Shown here piece by piece: positions 25,591 to 39,100 of a DNA stretch of 64,000 nt. Source of the stretch: Stenopsyche tienmushanensis (taxonomy: Eukaryota; Arthropoda; Insecta; Trichoptera; Stenopsychidae). The notes beneath the pieces were generated by a model, which was given only the letters and a program-made list of their open reading frames with translations, did not search any database and was not told where the DNA came from. Position numbers and translations under genes: made by a program. Each line of letters begins with the position of its first letter. Within the stretch, counting starts at the first letter, position 1. The DNA lies in assembly GCA_008973525.1 (NCBI GenBank), contig WACJ01000325.1, positions 186,001-250,000 of the forward strand, given 5' to 3'.

Positions 25591-26785
25591 AGAAGAGAAG
25601 AGTGACTGTATGCCTGTAAATATTAAAGAAAACTTAGCTACAATAGCTTTAATAGTTATATAAACTTTTAATCTATCCATACAGTTTCGTAATTTAGTAT
25701 TCATCAGTAAACAAAGTCCATCGATTTGGTTACGAATCAAGAATAATGTTCGAATCGTAAGCAAGATTGATCATTGAGTATTGAAAATACCCATTTAATT
25801 TGATACAGTGTCTTCAAGGTAAAAATATTGAATTTGCAGAAGAATTGGCTGTTGACAATTATTGAGAAAAAATGTTTGTTAAACCTTTGTTTTTATACAA
25901 TATCCTCTGAAATATGTAACGTTAAAAACGTATGATTTATTCCGAAATATTCAATGCTGTGTCATTATGTCCGCTATGAAAATATTCATTCCAAAATGAT
26001 ATTCATATGAAAAATGAAGCTTTATAAAAATGTTTCTGTTTTTTCAAAAGAACCGTAACATGTAAGCTTCTAGTATGTTAATGAGGGTTGTAGTAGAGCT
26101 TGAGTCGGCCCCTTAAAATTACTTATTTGAACAAAATAAATTATTTTTATCAGCGGCTCATGCAAATGGCTTCATACATTTTCATGATGCGAACAAGAGA
26201 TTAAAGCTAATTTCATGAAAAGATATTGTAGCACTTTTTAATCAGGGGGCCGAGGCATGACGCGATAAAAATTTCATTATTCATGACGTACGGCGAAATT
26301 TAAACAATAAGCTCAGTGCTACGACGCTACTGAGCCAATTACTCTTCGGGATTTTTTCTTTTGTAAACAATACTTGGATGTGTTGAAAGAAATCCATTAA
26401 CTTTAAAAATTGAATTTCCTTTGTATATCAAAAATTTGAATGTACAAAGAAGCAAGAACTGCTTTTTTCGTATGCTAATAGGCAGTCGATACAAATTACA
26501 TACATTGTTCGTAGACAATGTACATTCGCGCACTATAAATTATTTCCTTTGTCCGACGGTGAGGGAGGATCATGAGTTTAGGGTTGATAAATTTATTGCT
26601 TTGATAGAATCGATGAAATCTCATAAATTTTATTTTTTACTTAATATTTCAACTATGAACATCTTATACATTTTTCGAAGTTCAGGCAGATTCTTAGATT
26701 AAGTTAATCTATTTGTTTAAAAAAAAAGGTTTATCCTCATATTTATTTGTTAAATTCCCATATATATTCAAATATTTAATATTTG
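25591..26785. other. gene-free
   Basis: No gene recognised. Short frames near 26340-26700 have no support. Confidence 0.4.
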
Positions 26786-26789
26786 ATGT

Positions 26790-26875
26790 ATGGAAGTCAT
26801 GTTTTTAGACATAGAAAAGGCATTCAATAAAGTATGACATGATGCTCTTATTCACAATATTTTCGTACCGGGATA
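26790..26875 (+). pseudogene. non-LTR reverse transcriptase scrap
   Basis: The translation includes VMFLDIEKAFNKV followed by a stop and then HDALIH. This matches the first catalytic block of jockey-like reverse transcriptases (FLDIEKAFDKVWHDGL). Only this block survives, and it carries an in-frame stop in place of the tryptophan. Confidence 0.7.
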
Positions 26876-29800
26876 AATCCTATATAATATTCTAATAAAA
26901 TGCAATATTTCATTATAAAATTTATAGTTAAATGCCAATAACATTAAATCATTTTAAATATAGATAATATATGGAATAAATGGACGATGGATAAATTATA
27001 TCATAAGATTGAGATGAATTGATCTGAATAGCCTTTTAGGCAACTTTTATTTCATAAAGCATCGATTGTGATTTATTTTGAACATCCCTACGCAAGAAGG
27101 GGAATATGGGCGTATTGAAAAGCACGTGCAGTGCACGTAATGTCGGTTATCAGATGGCGGAGCCACGTGTTCATTTGTATTTTCATCCCTCTTGTTAATG
27201 TACAGGATCTCTTCTCGTTCCTCATTATATTTTCAGGACAACTGAGAAGCCAATTACGATTAATGGCATGCCATTTTTTATCGTTCCTATATTATGTTAT
27301 CTTGAAATCGAGCACCGTCGAATGGTCCCATATAATCTGTATCTTAGCATTGGGACGAAGGATGATAAAAGAACGGTACAAATATCTGATTTTATCGTGT
27401 AAACTGAAAATAACATTTGATGGAGCATTGACAATGCAAAATGTAGATACTACACATTGCTGAATCTTCATTGGGGAAATTGTATCGCTAAATAGGCGTA
27501 AAATTTATTTTGAATATTTCTCATTTAACATTTTTTTCCACAGGGCCACATTTTTTCTAAGATGGTGTTGGAAATGCTGTTGATAACACATCCACATTTT
27601 TTGATATTACACCACTTCTACATTTTAGAGTAAAATTTCCTAAACAAATAGAAAAAAAGCAATACAAAACATGAACTTTCCTAGGAGCTAAGAAGTTTTT
27701 TTTATCACATTTATAATATTTTTCTGATCCAATAAATTTTTAACACTTCAATTCACTATTTTATAATGATTTATGTCATAATTTAAGCATTATAAATTGT
27801 AAAATCTTCTTTTTGTCGTAATTTTATATACGAAGAGTTAAGTTTGATGTAAATCAAGTTTAAAAAGTCATAGGCATTTATATACTATAAATGAATTGTT
27901 GGAATATATCCAATATTGGAAGAAAGCTCGAGCGAATTTCATTGTAACTGAATCAGGATATTTTTCAAGTAGAGGTTTTCCATATTTTATGTAAAATTCA
28001 GAGACATTGTCACATCCCCTCACAATGTAGAGGATTGTTAAAAATAAATCCAGCATGAATTCTTCGAGCAAAAAGATAACCATTTGGTGTGGCTGTATAT
28101 TATTTTATATCGTACAAAACATTATTTTTCATCAAAATCATAAATATTTTTATATAAAAATTTTAAACCGTACAGTGATAAATGTTCAATGTAACACACG
28201 AAGAAATTGAAATATTAATGGATACTAAAGCAGAATAGGGTATGAGATATAATCGCAATGTTGTAAAGGGTCGGTGCCAGCAATGGACTTTGAAGCTAAA
28301 TGGGCGGTATCCAGAGGGATTAAAAGGCTTGCATTCAACAAAACTGAAGATGTCAGGTACGTCCTGGAAATACATCGACAGGATTAAGACGGATACTACC
28401 CGGATTATAAAGGCACATAAATAACGCCACACCGCTATAAATCATCGTGGTAAATTCGATTATTGTCTTCTACCCCGGCAGCAGCAAGATCATCCCGAGT
28501 ATCATCGGCAGCTTGAATCTTGATTCCATACTCCACGTCTCCATACATCGAAGATTATCGGTTGTTAGTATTGAATAATATTGGATCTGGTCCAAATTGG
28601 ACACGTCTACTCTCTATTAAACTGATGTTGATCCCAGTAGCATCAATTCGTTTATAAATACTTTTTTAACTCCAATGCACCTGTTTTTTAGAGGCGCTAA
28701 TTTGATCAATAAATGATTAATATATGGCTATGATCAACAAATATCGATTCGTTTATCGAATATTTATAATTATGTAATTTTAACTGAGATCCAAAGCGTA
28801 AATATTTTCAAACACATTCATTCATTGGATTTTACACATTTTCCATAGCAAATTTATATATAATTTCCTCGCGAATCATTGATATTCAAATTACAGAGTA
28901 GATCGATCCATCAATTTACAGGGCTTGCAAATTGACATATTGGCAATTAAAACTATAGATACTAATGAATAGATGGTTTGATTTGATGAACATTTACAAT
29001 TCTATTTGTGATGTTGGTTTTAAGCTAAATAATTATAATTTGAGCTCCTACTTATATAACAGATCTTCCCAGAGCATTTAACTCTATGCAATTATGTCTG
29101 TGTAAGAAAATTATTGGTTTTAAATATAATAATTCCAAAATCAATGCATATCCTAATCCAAATATTCTAGTATCTGTGATACATGCCTGATGAATTTGCT
29201 GTAATTATCAATTCTATAGAATGTAGAAACAAAGGTATTGCCAAATCGCTCTGGTTGACCTGTAATCTGGTTCAATTTCACCTAGTGCATCTAATATAGA
29301 TATAGATCTATTCCTCAGTCGTATCATGTTCTTTGAGTTCAATTATATGACAATAATCGCTCCTCTTTGACCTATTCGCTTTGCTACATAGCTTGCCAAT
29401 TACAATACCAATCGTTTCACTCTCAAATGTACTCCCATTTAAGGGGAATCCCGTTTAATTGATATGACTGCTGTTCTTCTTGTGATGGGCTGTATTTATA
29501 CACATATTTTCATCATTAATATTTTAATTGACTGTTTAAAAATTTTGTATCACAGATAGCTTAGGATATTTTTTTTACAAAAATTCCCCTTAAAAATTCA
29601 ATGATCATACGGTCCTTTTATCCAATGAAAAGCGTCTAAAGACAGAGATGAAAAGATGATTTTTTTTTTAAATCACTATTTGGATTTGAAGAAAGAATGA
29701 ACCAGCTGCGAGACTTCAATGACGAACCATTACATCGAGCGCAGACAAGGTCAATTCAATGATAGCTGGCGAATAAAAAAAAAAACAGTTCAGCGCTATG

Positions 29801-31430
29801 TTACTATCCACCCACGCTATAATAAACTCAAAATTAGATATAAATGTAATATTGTGGCAAAAAAATTAAATCAACATCAATGTCAAAATGAAAATTGTAC
29901 AGCTGGTAATATTCAAATAATTATTTTTTGACAGTAAATATTCAAACGATTCTTATTAGAAATAATACGTTTAATGTCGAGTTTATCAGATTCCATTCGC
30001 TACGATTCAGCGTCGTTCATTGAACATGGCTATAAATCAATCTCACAGCTTGTCAAACGTAAAAAAGATGAAAATTTTAGCAGAATCACGGTATGGACCA
30101 ATTTAATCATATCAAAATAGTTTTTAAGTCATTGACTTTTAAATTTGCACATCGAAAATTAATCAAATTAAATTACAAATCTGAAGTCCTTTCGTAATAA
30201 ATCATTTGAGCTTTGATCAAGTTTACTTGAGCGCTATATATAAATCCAGAATATGTTGGATTTATTATCAAATCGTGCCAATATATTTATCAGATCAATT
30301 ATTTTAAATAAATTGTACACTGATGTATTTATAAAATTAGCTTGCAATAAATTTGTCAAATTCTGATGTAATTATTATTTTTTAAATATAAATGAAAAAT
30401 TGGCATATTTGAGAAATCGGACACATAATGTCATTCAACGGCTTCAGCATAATTGCATTAATTGCGCAAAATATACAGCATCCGCATTTATATCGTGTAC
30501 ATTTTTTGCTTGAGGTAAAAAGCATTTTAACCTATCGCAAGATAAATGGACATTGCATCGAAGTGATATTTTATACGTTCCTGGAAAACCCAAGCAATCA
30601 AATGAAAATACCGTCTCAAGGCTGAAGAACGCCCATGCAATACTGAAAAAAATCTGTTGAAAAAATACGCATGTCTGAAACGTATCAATATATTTTTATA
30701 TGCGATAATGGTATTGCGATTTGTTTAAATATCAGAAAAATTGATGATGGATTATAGGAAAAATATGGAACCGAAGATGATCGTTGGGTCGTAAATTGTG
30801 TCAACAGCTGTGTCACAAGACGAACCAGACGCAAACGCTTTGGGCGACGCACTAAAACGAGATTTTGAAAAATCGTCAATTGTCATTCTTTGTTTTCTTT
30901 AGCGTCTGAAAATTCACCAAGACAATTATCGAGACTTTTTTAAAATAGGCCACAACTAGTTCCGCTCCAATTCCCTAGTCAAATTTAAAATGTGCCTCTT
31001 TGCCAATATGATTTAGATCAGTGTGCCAATTTGCTTTATATTAGGTTAATTCTCGGCGAAAAAATACCTTTTAAAATCTGCAGTGTTTGTGAATTTTTCA
31101 CCGCAAATTTATATTAATTCCGGCCATAGATGTCGGCATAGGGCTCGCATTAATTAACCTGTCAACCTGTGGCTGAAGTAGCTTCTCGACATCAAAAGGC
31201 TTAAGTGCACCATCTGCAGCGTTATTGTGCACATATTGCACTCATAGCTGGAAATAAAGCAACCCTCAAAGGTGATAAATGTGTTATATCTCGGTAAAGG
31301 GCAATGTTTTGGGACGATAAAATACATGTCAAGCTGCGGTTTTGCATTTTATAATTAACACTTCAATGCTTTAATTCATTTTTATATAATTTTTTTTTAC
31401 AGGTTTGATGCCTAGCTGCTAAATTTTATA
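26876..31430. other. gene-free, AT-rich
   Basis: No gene recognised. A minus-strand frame at 27868-28083 reads quite protein-like (CDNVSEFYIKYGKPLLEKYP) and could be an old exon or transposon scrap. I cannot place it in a family. Confidence 0.4.
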
Positions 31431-31438
31431 GTCTAGAT
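31431..31438. repeat. 8-bp target-site copy 1, GTCTAGAT
   Basis: Target-site duplication directly left of hAT-1. Identical octamers lie at 33437-33444 and 34991-34998. Confidence 0.85.
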
Positions 31439-31560
31439 CAGTGATTCTCAACCTTTTTGAAATCACGGTGGACTTTTGATCGTGGGAAAAAGTGGCGGTG
31501 CACCAGAATTAAGAAATCGAATAAAATATGTGATACATAATTTTTATTACAAATGTTTTT

Positions 31561-32482
31561 TTAAGGCGTCTTCTCACTTTACAAATTTAAAAAAATCGAT
31601 TTTTATTTTATTTTAAATTTTGAAAGTACATATCTTCAAAAATGTTATATCGAAATTTCATAAAGATCAGACGAGTCTAACTACATTTTTGGGCGACCGT
31701 TAGGTGACTACCTGAGAGCACCCGGCTGCATATGTATTGTTCAGACTCATGGTGCAAGTACAAGAAAACGGTGAAAAACAATTAGATAGAAATTTTTAAA
31801 CATCCTCCTGCTCTAGCTGAGGATGTTCACGAGGTTTTGAAACCGATTTATAAAAATCTTCGGAGGAAATACCTAAAATAACAACGAGTGTTTCAACAGC
31901 TGTGTCTGGACAATTTTTCTGCAACCAAAACTTTAAACGCGTTTATCTCAAAACAAGGTTTTTCGGTGGCTTGTTGATTAAATTTAGGAAACTATCCGGC
32001 CGATTGTCATGAAATTTGAATGACATATTCTTCATAGTTATGGCTGTGGTGCATATCATCAGATTTTTGAAATTTTGATTTTAAGTAATTTTTTTTTACA
32101 AAAAACTGCAAAAAAATCGCGTTTTTTTTTTACTTTTTCGAAAAACGTGCGCCATTTTGTTATTTTCGCAAATATCAAAAATCTGATGATATGCGTTATA
32201 GCCACTGATATATTGAATCTAAAAAAATTTATATTTTTGTTTCAAATGACCCATCTCGGAGATACCATCAACAAGCCACGAACATAACATTTCTACACGG
32301 GTTTTTCGATGCTACTGTTTTATTATAACAATTGTTCAAAAAAATATTTTTTTTTCATTTACTTGAAAGATGTGTTTATTACATAAGATCCATTTTATCT
32401 CATAATTTTTAGCGAAAATCCTCGAAAAAAAATCGTGAAAATAGCCTATTTTTGAGGCGCCTAAAGTGAGAAGACACCTTAA
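31561..32482 (+). mobile_element. TTAA-flanked element T1, nested in hAT-1
   Basis: The ends TTAAGGCGTCTTCTCACTTTA and its near-complement, finishing AAGTGAGAAGACACCTTAA, leave TTAA on both sides. A scrap of coding sequence (about 31725-31860, plus) reads CSDSWCKYKKT and then HPPALAEDVHEVLKPIY. This resembles uncharacterised transposon proteins with a Mutator-like domain. A TTAA duplication is typical of piggyBac and Kolobok elements, and Kolobok fits the scrap better (inference). An inverted pair of ATATCAAAAATCTGATGATAT-like segments occurs near 32057 and 32177. The twin copy is at 59187-60116. Confidence 0.85.
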
Positions 32483-32649
32483 GTTAAAGTACTAGTATTT
32501 GGAGGCTCTCTTTAGGTGGAAAATCTAAGAGGGGGGGCACATTACTTCCTTTGTCCACCCAAAATGACGTCCTTGCTTAAGCAGGGACGTCATTATGTTA
32601 ACATAATAATAAAAAATAAATTAATATGATATCTGAGCTCGTTGGCTTT

Positions 32650-33322
32650 TGCAGATATCAGAAATATTACAGAGTAATTGATTTAGCTACCCTCAATTCC
32701 TCGTCTGAATTCGTAAGTCCTTATCGTTTTTTAGTTTTTATATTAGTTATTGTTAAGAAACCAAGCTCACATAAATATGATTTCGAAAACAGTAACAAAA
32801 TGTTCAGTGTCTTCGTGTGAAAATCTGGATATTCCTTTTGGACAGAAATCCAAAAGTCCTCCAATTTCATTTTGGAAAATTTAATTTTTAGAGTACGATC
32901 AGTCGACAATGAGACTAATTCTTCTTCTTCTGCGTATGAAAATTCACAATACGATGTATCAATCATAGCAAATGGATTTCTTATTCAGTCATAATTTTCT
33001 ATATTTAAGGGAGGAAAATAATGTGCAATATTTTCTTCCAATAAAGTTAAATGTTCTATTATTGCGGAAATTTTCGATAAGTGAAGGAAACATATCTACT
33101 TTTTTTCTATTTTCGATTTTTCCAAAGAATTATTTTTTTCTGAAATGCTGTCATTTTGTCAATGAATGTCAAAAAAAAATCGTTTTTTCCTTGAATGCTT
33201 GTGTTAACTTTATTTAAATAATTAAAAATATCTGCAAAATATGCCACATTAGCACACCGATCATTATTCTGAAGACGTTTTACAAAATCATCCATACCTT
33301 CATTTCGAAAAAAGTTTAACAA
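32650..33322 (-). pseudogene. hAT transposase C-terminal part, broken
   Basis: Minus-strand frames at 33322-33107 and 32966-32721 align in order with ZBED5/FAM200-type hAT transposases. The first has CANVAYFADIFNYLN and a later FIDKMTAFQKKIILW. The second has DFWISVQKEYP and YLCELGFLTITNIKTK, the conserved C-terminal dimerisation segment. Frames are interrupted between and within these blocks. The N-terminal BED finger and catalytic part are absent. Confidence 0.85.
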
Positions 33323-33444
33323 TTCATTCTTAAGTTCTATGAATTGACATAAAACTTTACCCCTAGATAATCACCTGACTTCAGTGTGAAAAAGCAAACA
33401 CCATTTTTTTCGCGGTACGCCTGTTGAGAATCACTGGTCTAGAT

Positions 33445-34990
33445 CAAGAGTTGCCAACCGCGAAATCGCGATCCCGAAAAAGGGTAATCTAGATTATTTC
33501 CCCAGCAATGGAAAAAACCTAAATATTCAGAATAATATATGAAATTCGACTTTAATAACTTGACTAGCAAAGGAATAGAGAAGCCGAAATGCGTATTGTG
33601 TAAAGTTGTTTTTAATCATTATTAGTCTATGAAACCATAAAAAATCAAACGTCAGCGAGCATTCAGAACACACTTAAAAGGATCTGGAGTTCTTTCAACG
33701 GCATAGAACTAGTTATAAACATCAGAGACTTGATCGAACAGGAAGTTTCCAGCAAGCAAGCATAATATCATATGAAGTCGTATTGGAAACTACCGAGCAA
33801 AAAAACTTTACACAGTAGGAGTAAAGCTCATCAAACTCTGCATGTTGAAGATGGTGAAATTAATTCTTGGGGATCCCAATGAAGCAAAGAAGCAAAGAAT
33901 AACTATATCTAATAATACTATTCAGCGACGTACATTAGAACTATTCGTAGATGTTAAATTCGTAGAGTAAATTTTGAATGATATCATGGTTTCACCATAG
34001 ACGTAAGCTCGTGTGCTCAGGTGCTTGTCTTTGTGAAATATATTAATTCAGATGATATAAAAGAAGAGTTCTTATTTTGTAGCGAATGAATAAAAATGAA
34101 AATATTAAGGAGAAGATAAATACATTTTTTGAGACTAGAGGATTAAAGTGGAAAAACATGTGTGGGGTTTGTAAGGATGGTTCATCATCTATGCTTGGGT
34201 TTAAATCGGGCTCTCAGAACAAAAGAAAGAATTATCTCCCCAAGCAAGAGGAATCCACTGCACGAGTCACCGGTATACCCTTGCCAGTTTGACATCGCAA
34301 ATTAATCACAAATTTCTTCTTTACTACACTCCAATACGCTGGTTGTCGAAAGAAAATTTTGCGAATCGTGTCTTTGAATTGAAAGATGAAATCAAGTTGT
34401 TCTTTGAAGTGCAAGAGAAACATGACCTTTTGGTGTACTTTAACGATAAAGCAAAATAGGGTTAACCTGAAATTTCAAGGGAACGAAACGAACATTATCG
34501 CATTACACGATGATCTTGGGGTATTTTTATCCAAGCTGCAATGCTTGCGAAGAGAAATAAAGCTTGAAAACATTGCCAACAACAAATAAAATTTGAAGGA
34601 GGAGATTACTGGACATCTCGAATCCCTTTAAAACAAACTTCAGCGTTACTTCCATGAGCTGAAAAAAAAATAAACTACATTGACACGAAATTCATTCTCT
34701 GATTTCCTTGATTTATCCAGCATGATGAATTCTTGGATTTGCGGAATGATTTCTTGGCACGTAACTTTTTTAATGAAAAATTGCTCACACGATTTTGGTG
34801 TGGTATATATCATTCATACCTAAATGTGACGATGCTTGCTTTTCGAATTTTAGTTGCATTTGTGTCTTAACATAATTTAAAATAAAATTATATTAAAAAA
34901 TCCATTTTCGATGATTTTTTAATTACCTTATTAAAATGTCTTTTTCAATTCCAAAGGGGGTTGCCACCCGAAAAAGGTTAAGAATCTATG
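33445..34990 (+). mobile_element. hAT-2, abutting hAT-1
   Basis: The ends CAAGAGTTGCCAACC (33445-33459) and GGTTAAGAATCTATG (34976-34990) are diverged hAT repeats, with GTCTAGAT on both sides (33437-33444 and 34991-34998). It is 1546 bp. The plus strand holds a decayed ZBED-type hAT transposase. It belongs to a related but different family from hAT-1, and its terminal repeats are less perfect, so it is probably the older insertion. Confidence 0.88.
33560..34690 (+). pseudogene. hAT transposase, multiply broken
   Basis: Recognisable pieces in order on the plus strand are KPKCVLCKVVFNH (BED-finger-like cysteines, near 33590), LTSQINHKFLLYYTPIRWLSKENFANRVFEL with FFEVQEKHDLLVYF (34285-34440), and a stop-filled tail. 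RWLSKGNVLxRVFEL and EKHxLL blocks are characteristic of ZBED5/SCAND3-type transposases. There are many frameshifts and stops, so it is non-functional. Confidence 0.85.
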
Positions 34991-35380
34991 GTCTAGATAT
35001 TGGCTAATCGTCATGATATAAATCATGGATTGTTTAGATTTTTGCTTATATAATCCTTATAAATATTCACAGTTCCAAATTATTAGTAGATTTTTTATTC
35101 AATTTGCTTGAAGTAGCAATATGCAAAAAATTAAATCAAATCATATTATCGATTGTATTAGAACATTAAAATAAACTTTGTCATCTGTAAAAAAACGACA
35201 GATTTTTTCTTCTTTATAGGAACGTTTTTGCGCAAAACATTAAATTATCTTCTTAATATATTTGCCAACATTTATAACCATTTATAGATTTGTTTTATAC
35301 CATGTTTGAGTACAAAGATTGATGGAATTTAAAATTTGCATCAAATCACGTCCATTTACAATTATGGTGGATTGGCAATA

Positions 35381-36652
35381 CAGTAGAACCTCCATTATCC
35401 GGACCTCGGTTATCCGGATTTTCGATTATCCGGATTGTTCAAAATAAACAAAAAGAATCGAATTGGAAAAATAAAATACAATTTATTAATTTGCACGTGG
35501 AGAATTGTGTTCACTTTTGCTCACATATGTAATGGATTGCAATATATTTTTTTTTATTCATTGTATGGCGCATTTGTACCAATATCATCGAGTGTATAGT
35601 AATAAAAATAATCCTTTATAAAAATAATTTTACATGAGTACATTAATCCATACTTAAGTCTAGCAATTCATATATTGAAGTCTTAGTTTTAAGCTATAGA
35701 TACAGAGTTTAATTAAGTCCGGACAGTAGACAAATCGGTCTATAGTTTTCGGGATGGATCATTTTTTTTACTGATTTTGGAATCAGAATTACCTTTGCAA
35801 ATTTCTATAAAGTGGGATAATAACCGATTACCAGGCAAGCATTGAAAACTTTCGTGGGAAGTTTTTAATGATTGTATTATCAATTTCGCCGAACCTGTGT
35901 ATTTTTTTGTTTTTAATCTTTATTTTTTCTTAATAATAATTACTAACGGAGTGATTATTTTAGTATTTGTTAAGGATTTAGGATAGTTTTTGAAGAATTA
36001 TTTTAATGATTTTGAAATCGTCTGTTTTGTGCTATTGTCGCTTAAGTGCTGGGAATTCTGGTGATTAGTCCAAAGTTTTGGATAATAGGTTTACCTTATC
36101 TTCACTATCGTCGTTTATTCGGAGATCATCACTTAAAGAAGGAAAACCTATCGTCTTTTGTTTGACTGATTTGACGAACATCGGGTGTACAATATCATGC
36201 ATTTTGTGTACAATAAAAATTAGATCACTAGTCTTTAATACGCAATCGAGTGTAATCGAGTGATTAAATTACGATGCAAACGATCCTGGATTTCAAGTTT
36301 TGAATGATGAGGAAATAGTTAAGGAAATATCTGCCTCAGAAAAACAAGATCCAGAATACGAAGAGGAGATTTGCGAAGGAGGATATATTAATCCTTACAC
36401 ATTCTGAAGCTTTTCAGTGTTTAGATGTCGCCATGAAATGGCTTGAGAAGCAAAAATAATGTAAATCAGGACATCTTATATATCTTAAGAATATTCGCGA
36501 CTTGGCTGCTATTATATGTGTATATGTATGTAAAATTTCTTCATTCTTTCCCTGTCTTTTTCTGTCAATTATGATTTTTTTCTATTATCCGGATTTTTCG
36601 TTATCCGGACTACTTCCATCCCCAATTAGTCCGGATAATCGAGGTTCTACTG
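35381..36652 (+). mobile_element. Tigger/pogo element with transposase remains
   Basis: The terminal repeats CAGTAGAACCTCCATTATCC (35381-35400) and GGATAATCGAGGTTCTACTG (36633-36652) lie between TA dinucleotides. Subterminal TTATCCGGA motifs are repeated at both ends. At 1272 bp it is well short of an autonomous Tigger (about 2-2.5 kb). Its end sequences differ from the Tigger family at 13.2 and 52.4 kb, so it is a second family. Confidence 0.92.
36270..36500 (+). pseudogene. Tigger transposase C-terminus, broken
   Basis: Reads DPGFQVLNDEEIVKEIS and an acidic stretch. After a frame change it reads FQCLDVAMKWLEKQK and IRDLAAI. This is the usual acidic tail, then the A-(L/M)-x-W-(L/V)-E-x-Q helix and LRDLAA ending of Tigger/jerky-type transposases. 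The DDE core is deleted. Confidence 0.8.
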
Positions 36653-39100
36653 TATATGCATTAATTTTCGCAATTTTCAATTGGTCTTAAAAGCGTTTTC
36701 CATGTATATCACATTGAAAATAAAAAGGAAATTTAGGTTAAAAAATTAAATTTAAAAAAATAATGGTTATTAAATTAAATATCCTCAAAAAAATCCCATA
36801 TAAAAAATTGGACTATGCATTATTCAATCTAACTATTTTCATTTCTTATATCCAATCTTTAAATGTGACAAAATATTTATAAAAAATTGCATAAAATTTT
36901 GTAAATAGCTTATTTTGAAAGATTGCTATACAATCAAAATTCATCGTTATGGCGAGCGATATTCATTGTTTGTTACATTTATATCGATTTTAAAAAATAA
37001 ATTCTAAATCCAATAAAAGGTCATAAGCATAGTATAAGCTATGTTAACATATCTCCAAGGCAGTCATATCAACTGTTCCACGTCAAGCCCACACGTTCGC
37101 TAATATATCCTCACATGTACACGCTATAATGCTTCCTTCGCTCACACTCCCTATATCCTATATTTACATGAAATAAGTGAACATTCAATATGTATGGCGT
37201 CATTATCGTGGGTAATATCTTAGGCTGGCTCTTAAATGGCCTATTTAAATTTGCATTTAAGCGCAATAAATACTAACACTTTCCACCCCTAATGCTACAC
37301 GGGAAGATCGAATAAACAACCGCGTTTACATAAATTTAGACGGTTTGATTCATTCAACGTCAAAGACTCATAAATGAAAGACTAACTAGCTATCGACAAA
37401 GTTAGAGTCTTCTCTAACTCGTCCAACAAATAGATGCCGCTACGGCGAGAGACATTCGCAGTTTATAGCAAAGTAAGAGTTTCCATACGTCATATTAGTT
37501 GGAAGAAACTTAGTCAAACGTTCGACTGCATACTGGAAATTATTAAATAACATCAGTTTTGCCGTTAAAATGAGTTGCAACTGCAGTCTGCTTTTATTTG
37601 TATATCACTTGAGAAACTTGCAAAGGAAATAAATTTTGCAGAAACGTCAAGACTATAAATATGAACTGCCATTGCGTACATGAAATTGAAGGCGCACACT
37701 TGCAATTTAATTCATATACTTTTCAATGCAGACTTTAAACCCATCCTTCGATATTAACTCCGGTGGCTTCCAAAGCTAAGTAATGCATGCTAGGTGGAAT
37801 ATGAACGAGTAATGTGTGTGCACCTAAACCTTCAATATATGTATATTAAATACAAATCATCGCCAAAGGGTTTTTGATTACTTCCATACTACAATATTGA
37901 ACCATTTAAACTTATTGCTATGGACTTGACTAGTTGATATTACTTGATACCTAACTTTCACCTATTTGTTCCAGCTATATCTATTTGTTCTAGTTTGCTT
38001 CCAGTCTGACCAATTATGTATATATATTTTTTATTGTGCCCGATCGGCACTAAATGCCGAATTTCAAATACTTAGATGCGACATACCTAACCACATTTGA
38101 CTGCTCCTAACTACTATGCTTTTATAATTTTATGTATTTTAAGTATTGGCCACTTGACTAGTACTACTTACAGATTAAATACATAAATACTCTTTAACAC
38201 CAAGCTGATACTCAGTTTATCTGCTATTCATTGCCACTTTTGCAAATCACGACTTGCTTGTCACTCGCTATCTCTCACATAGTCGATCCTACCCAACAAT
38301 ATGGAACACGATGAACCTTACCAGTTAGGAGCCAAGAAGCTTTAGGAACAGATCAAGGACAATAAGAACACCAAATATATGTCCCTGAGGAGAGGCATAC
38401 GAAGAACTTCGCTTTGCAACGTTAACAGTATTATATTCCATTAACTTCTATATCGAGATGCACTTAAGCATCACGTATGTCTTCATCCTACCCCGGCAAC
38501 GCCCTAGCGAAGAAAGAATGAACTCTTTGCACTCCAGAAAGTCCTTTCCAGTAGAATCAAAAAGGTCGTCTAGAGTAGTTTTCCACTGTCTTCCAAAGAA
38601 AACTACTCAGTCTTTACAAACCTCCCACACTCCTTATTAAGACGGTCGCTTAAGCGTTCGTCAATACGTTAATTCAGGATACCCGTTGGTTGAGCGTTCG
38701 AAATAAAACTCGGTGGTAATGCTACCTTCAATATCGAGCGAATGAGGAAGTGAATGTAAGATACAGATGAGATGGATGTAACCCCTTCCTGTGAATGGCT
38801 ATTGAAGAGGCCCATAGTTCTGCAGTGCACTATTTGTGGCTGCACTATGATGATGATGATACAAATCATAATGAATGATGACATGTGGACTTACATCTAG
38901 TATGGATATCATATTGGATTTGTACCAGACCTCAAGCATAATTCGTAGAGCAGACGTTCAAATAGAGAACTATGTGGATTTAAAGCGTAATTTTTTTACC
39001 GACTATTTTCAGAGCATGTTGTATTCAAGGATTAGCTTAAGCGGCTTAAATACTTTAATCAAAAATGAATTCAATTTAAATTTAATTTATTTTATATATA
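36653..39100. other. gene-free; one unassigned GC-richer block
   Basis: The block 38280-38830 is GC-richer, with short open frames on both strands. It may be a decayed retroelement but no motif confirms this. Nothing else is recognised. Confidence 0.4.

Larger units (their letters stand above)
31439..33436 (-). mobile_element. hAT-1, Buster-like DNA transposon with a nested element
   Basis: The ends CAGTGATTCTCAACC (31439-31453) and GTTGAGAATCACTG (33423-33436) are classic hAT inverted repeats. They are flanked by perfect 8-bp duplications GTCTAGAT. The central TA of the octamer fits the nnnTAnnn target preference described for the Buster group. The element is 1998 bp including the 922-bp TTAA element nested at 31561-32482. 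Broken transposase sequence lies on the minus strand to the right of the nested element. Confidence 0.93.
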
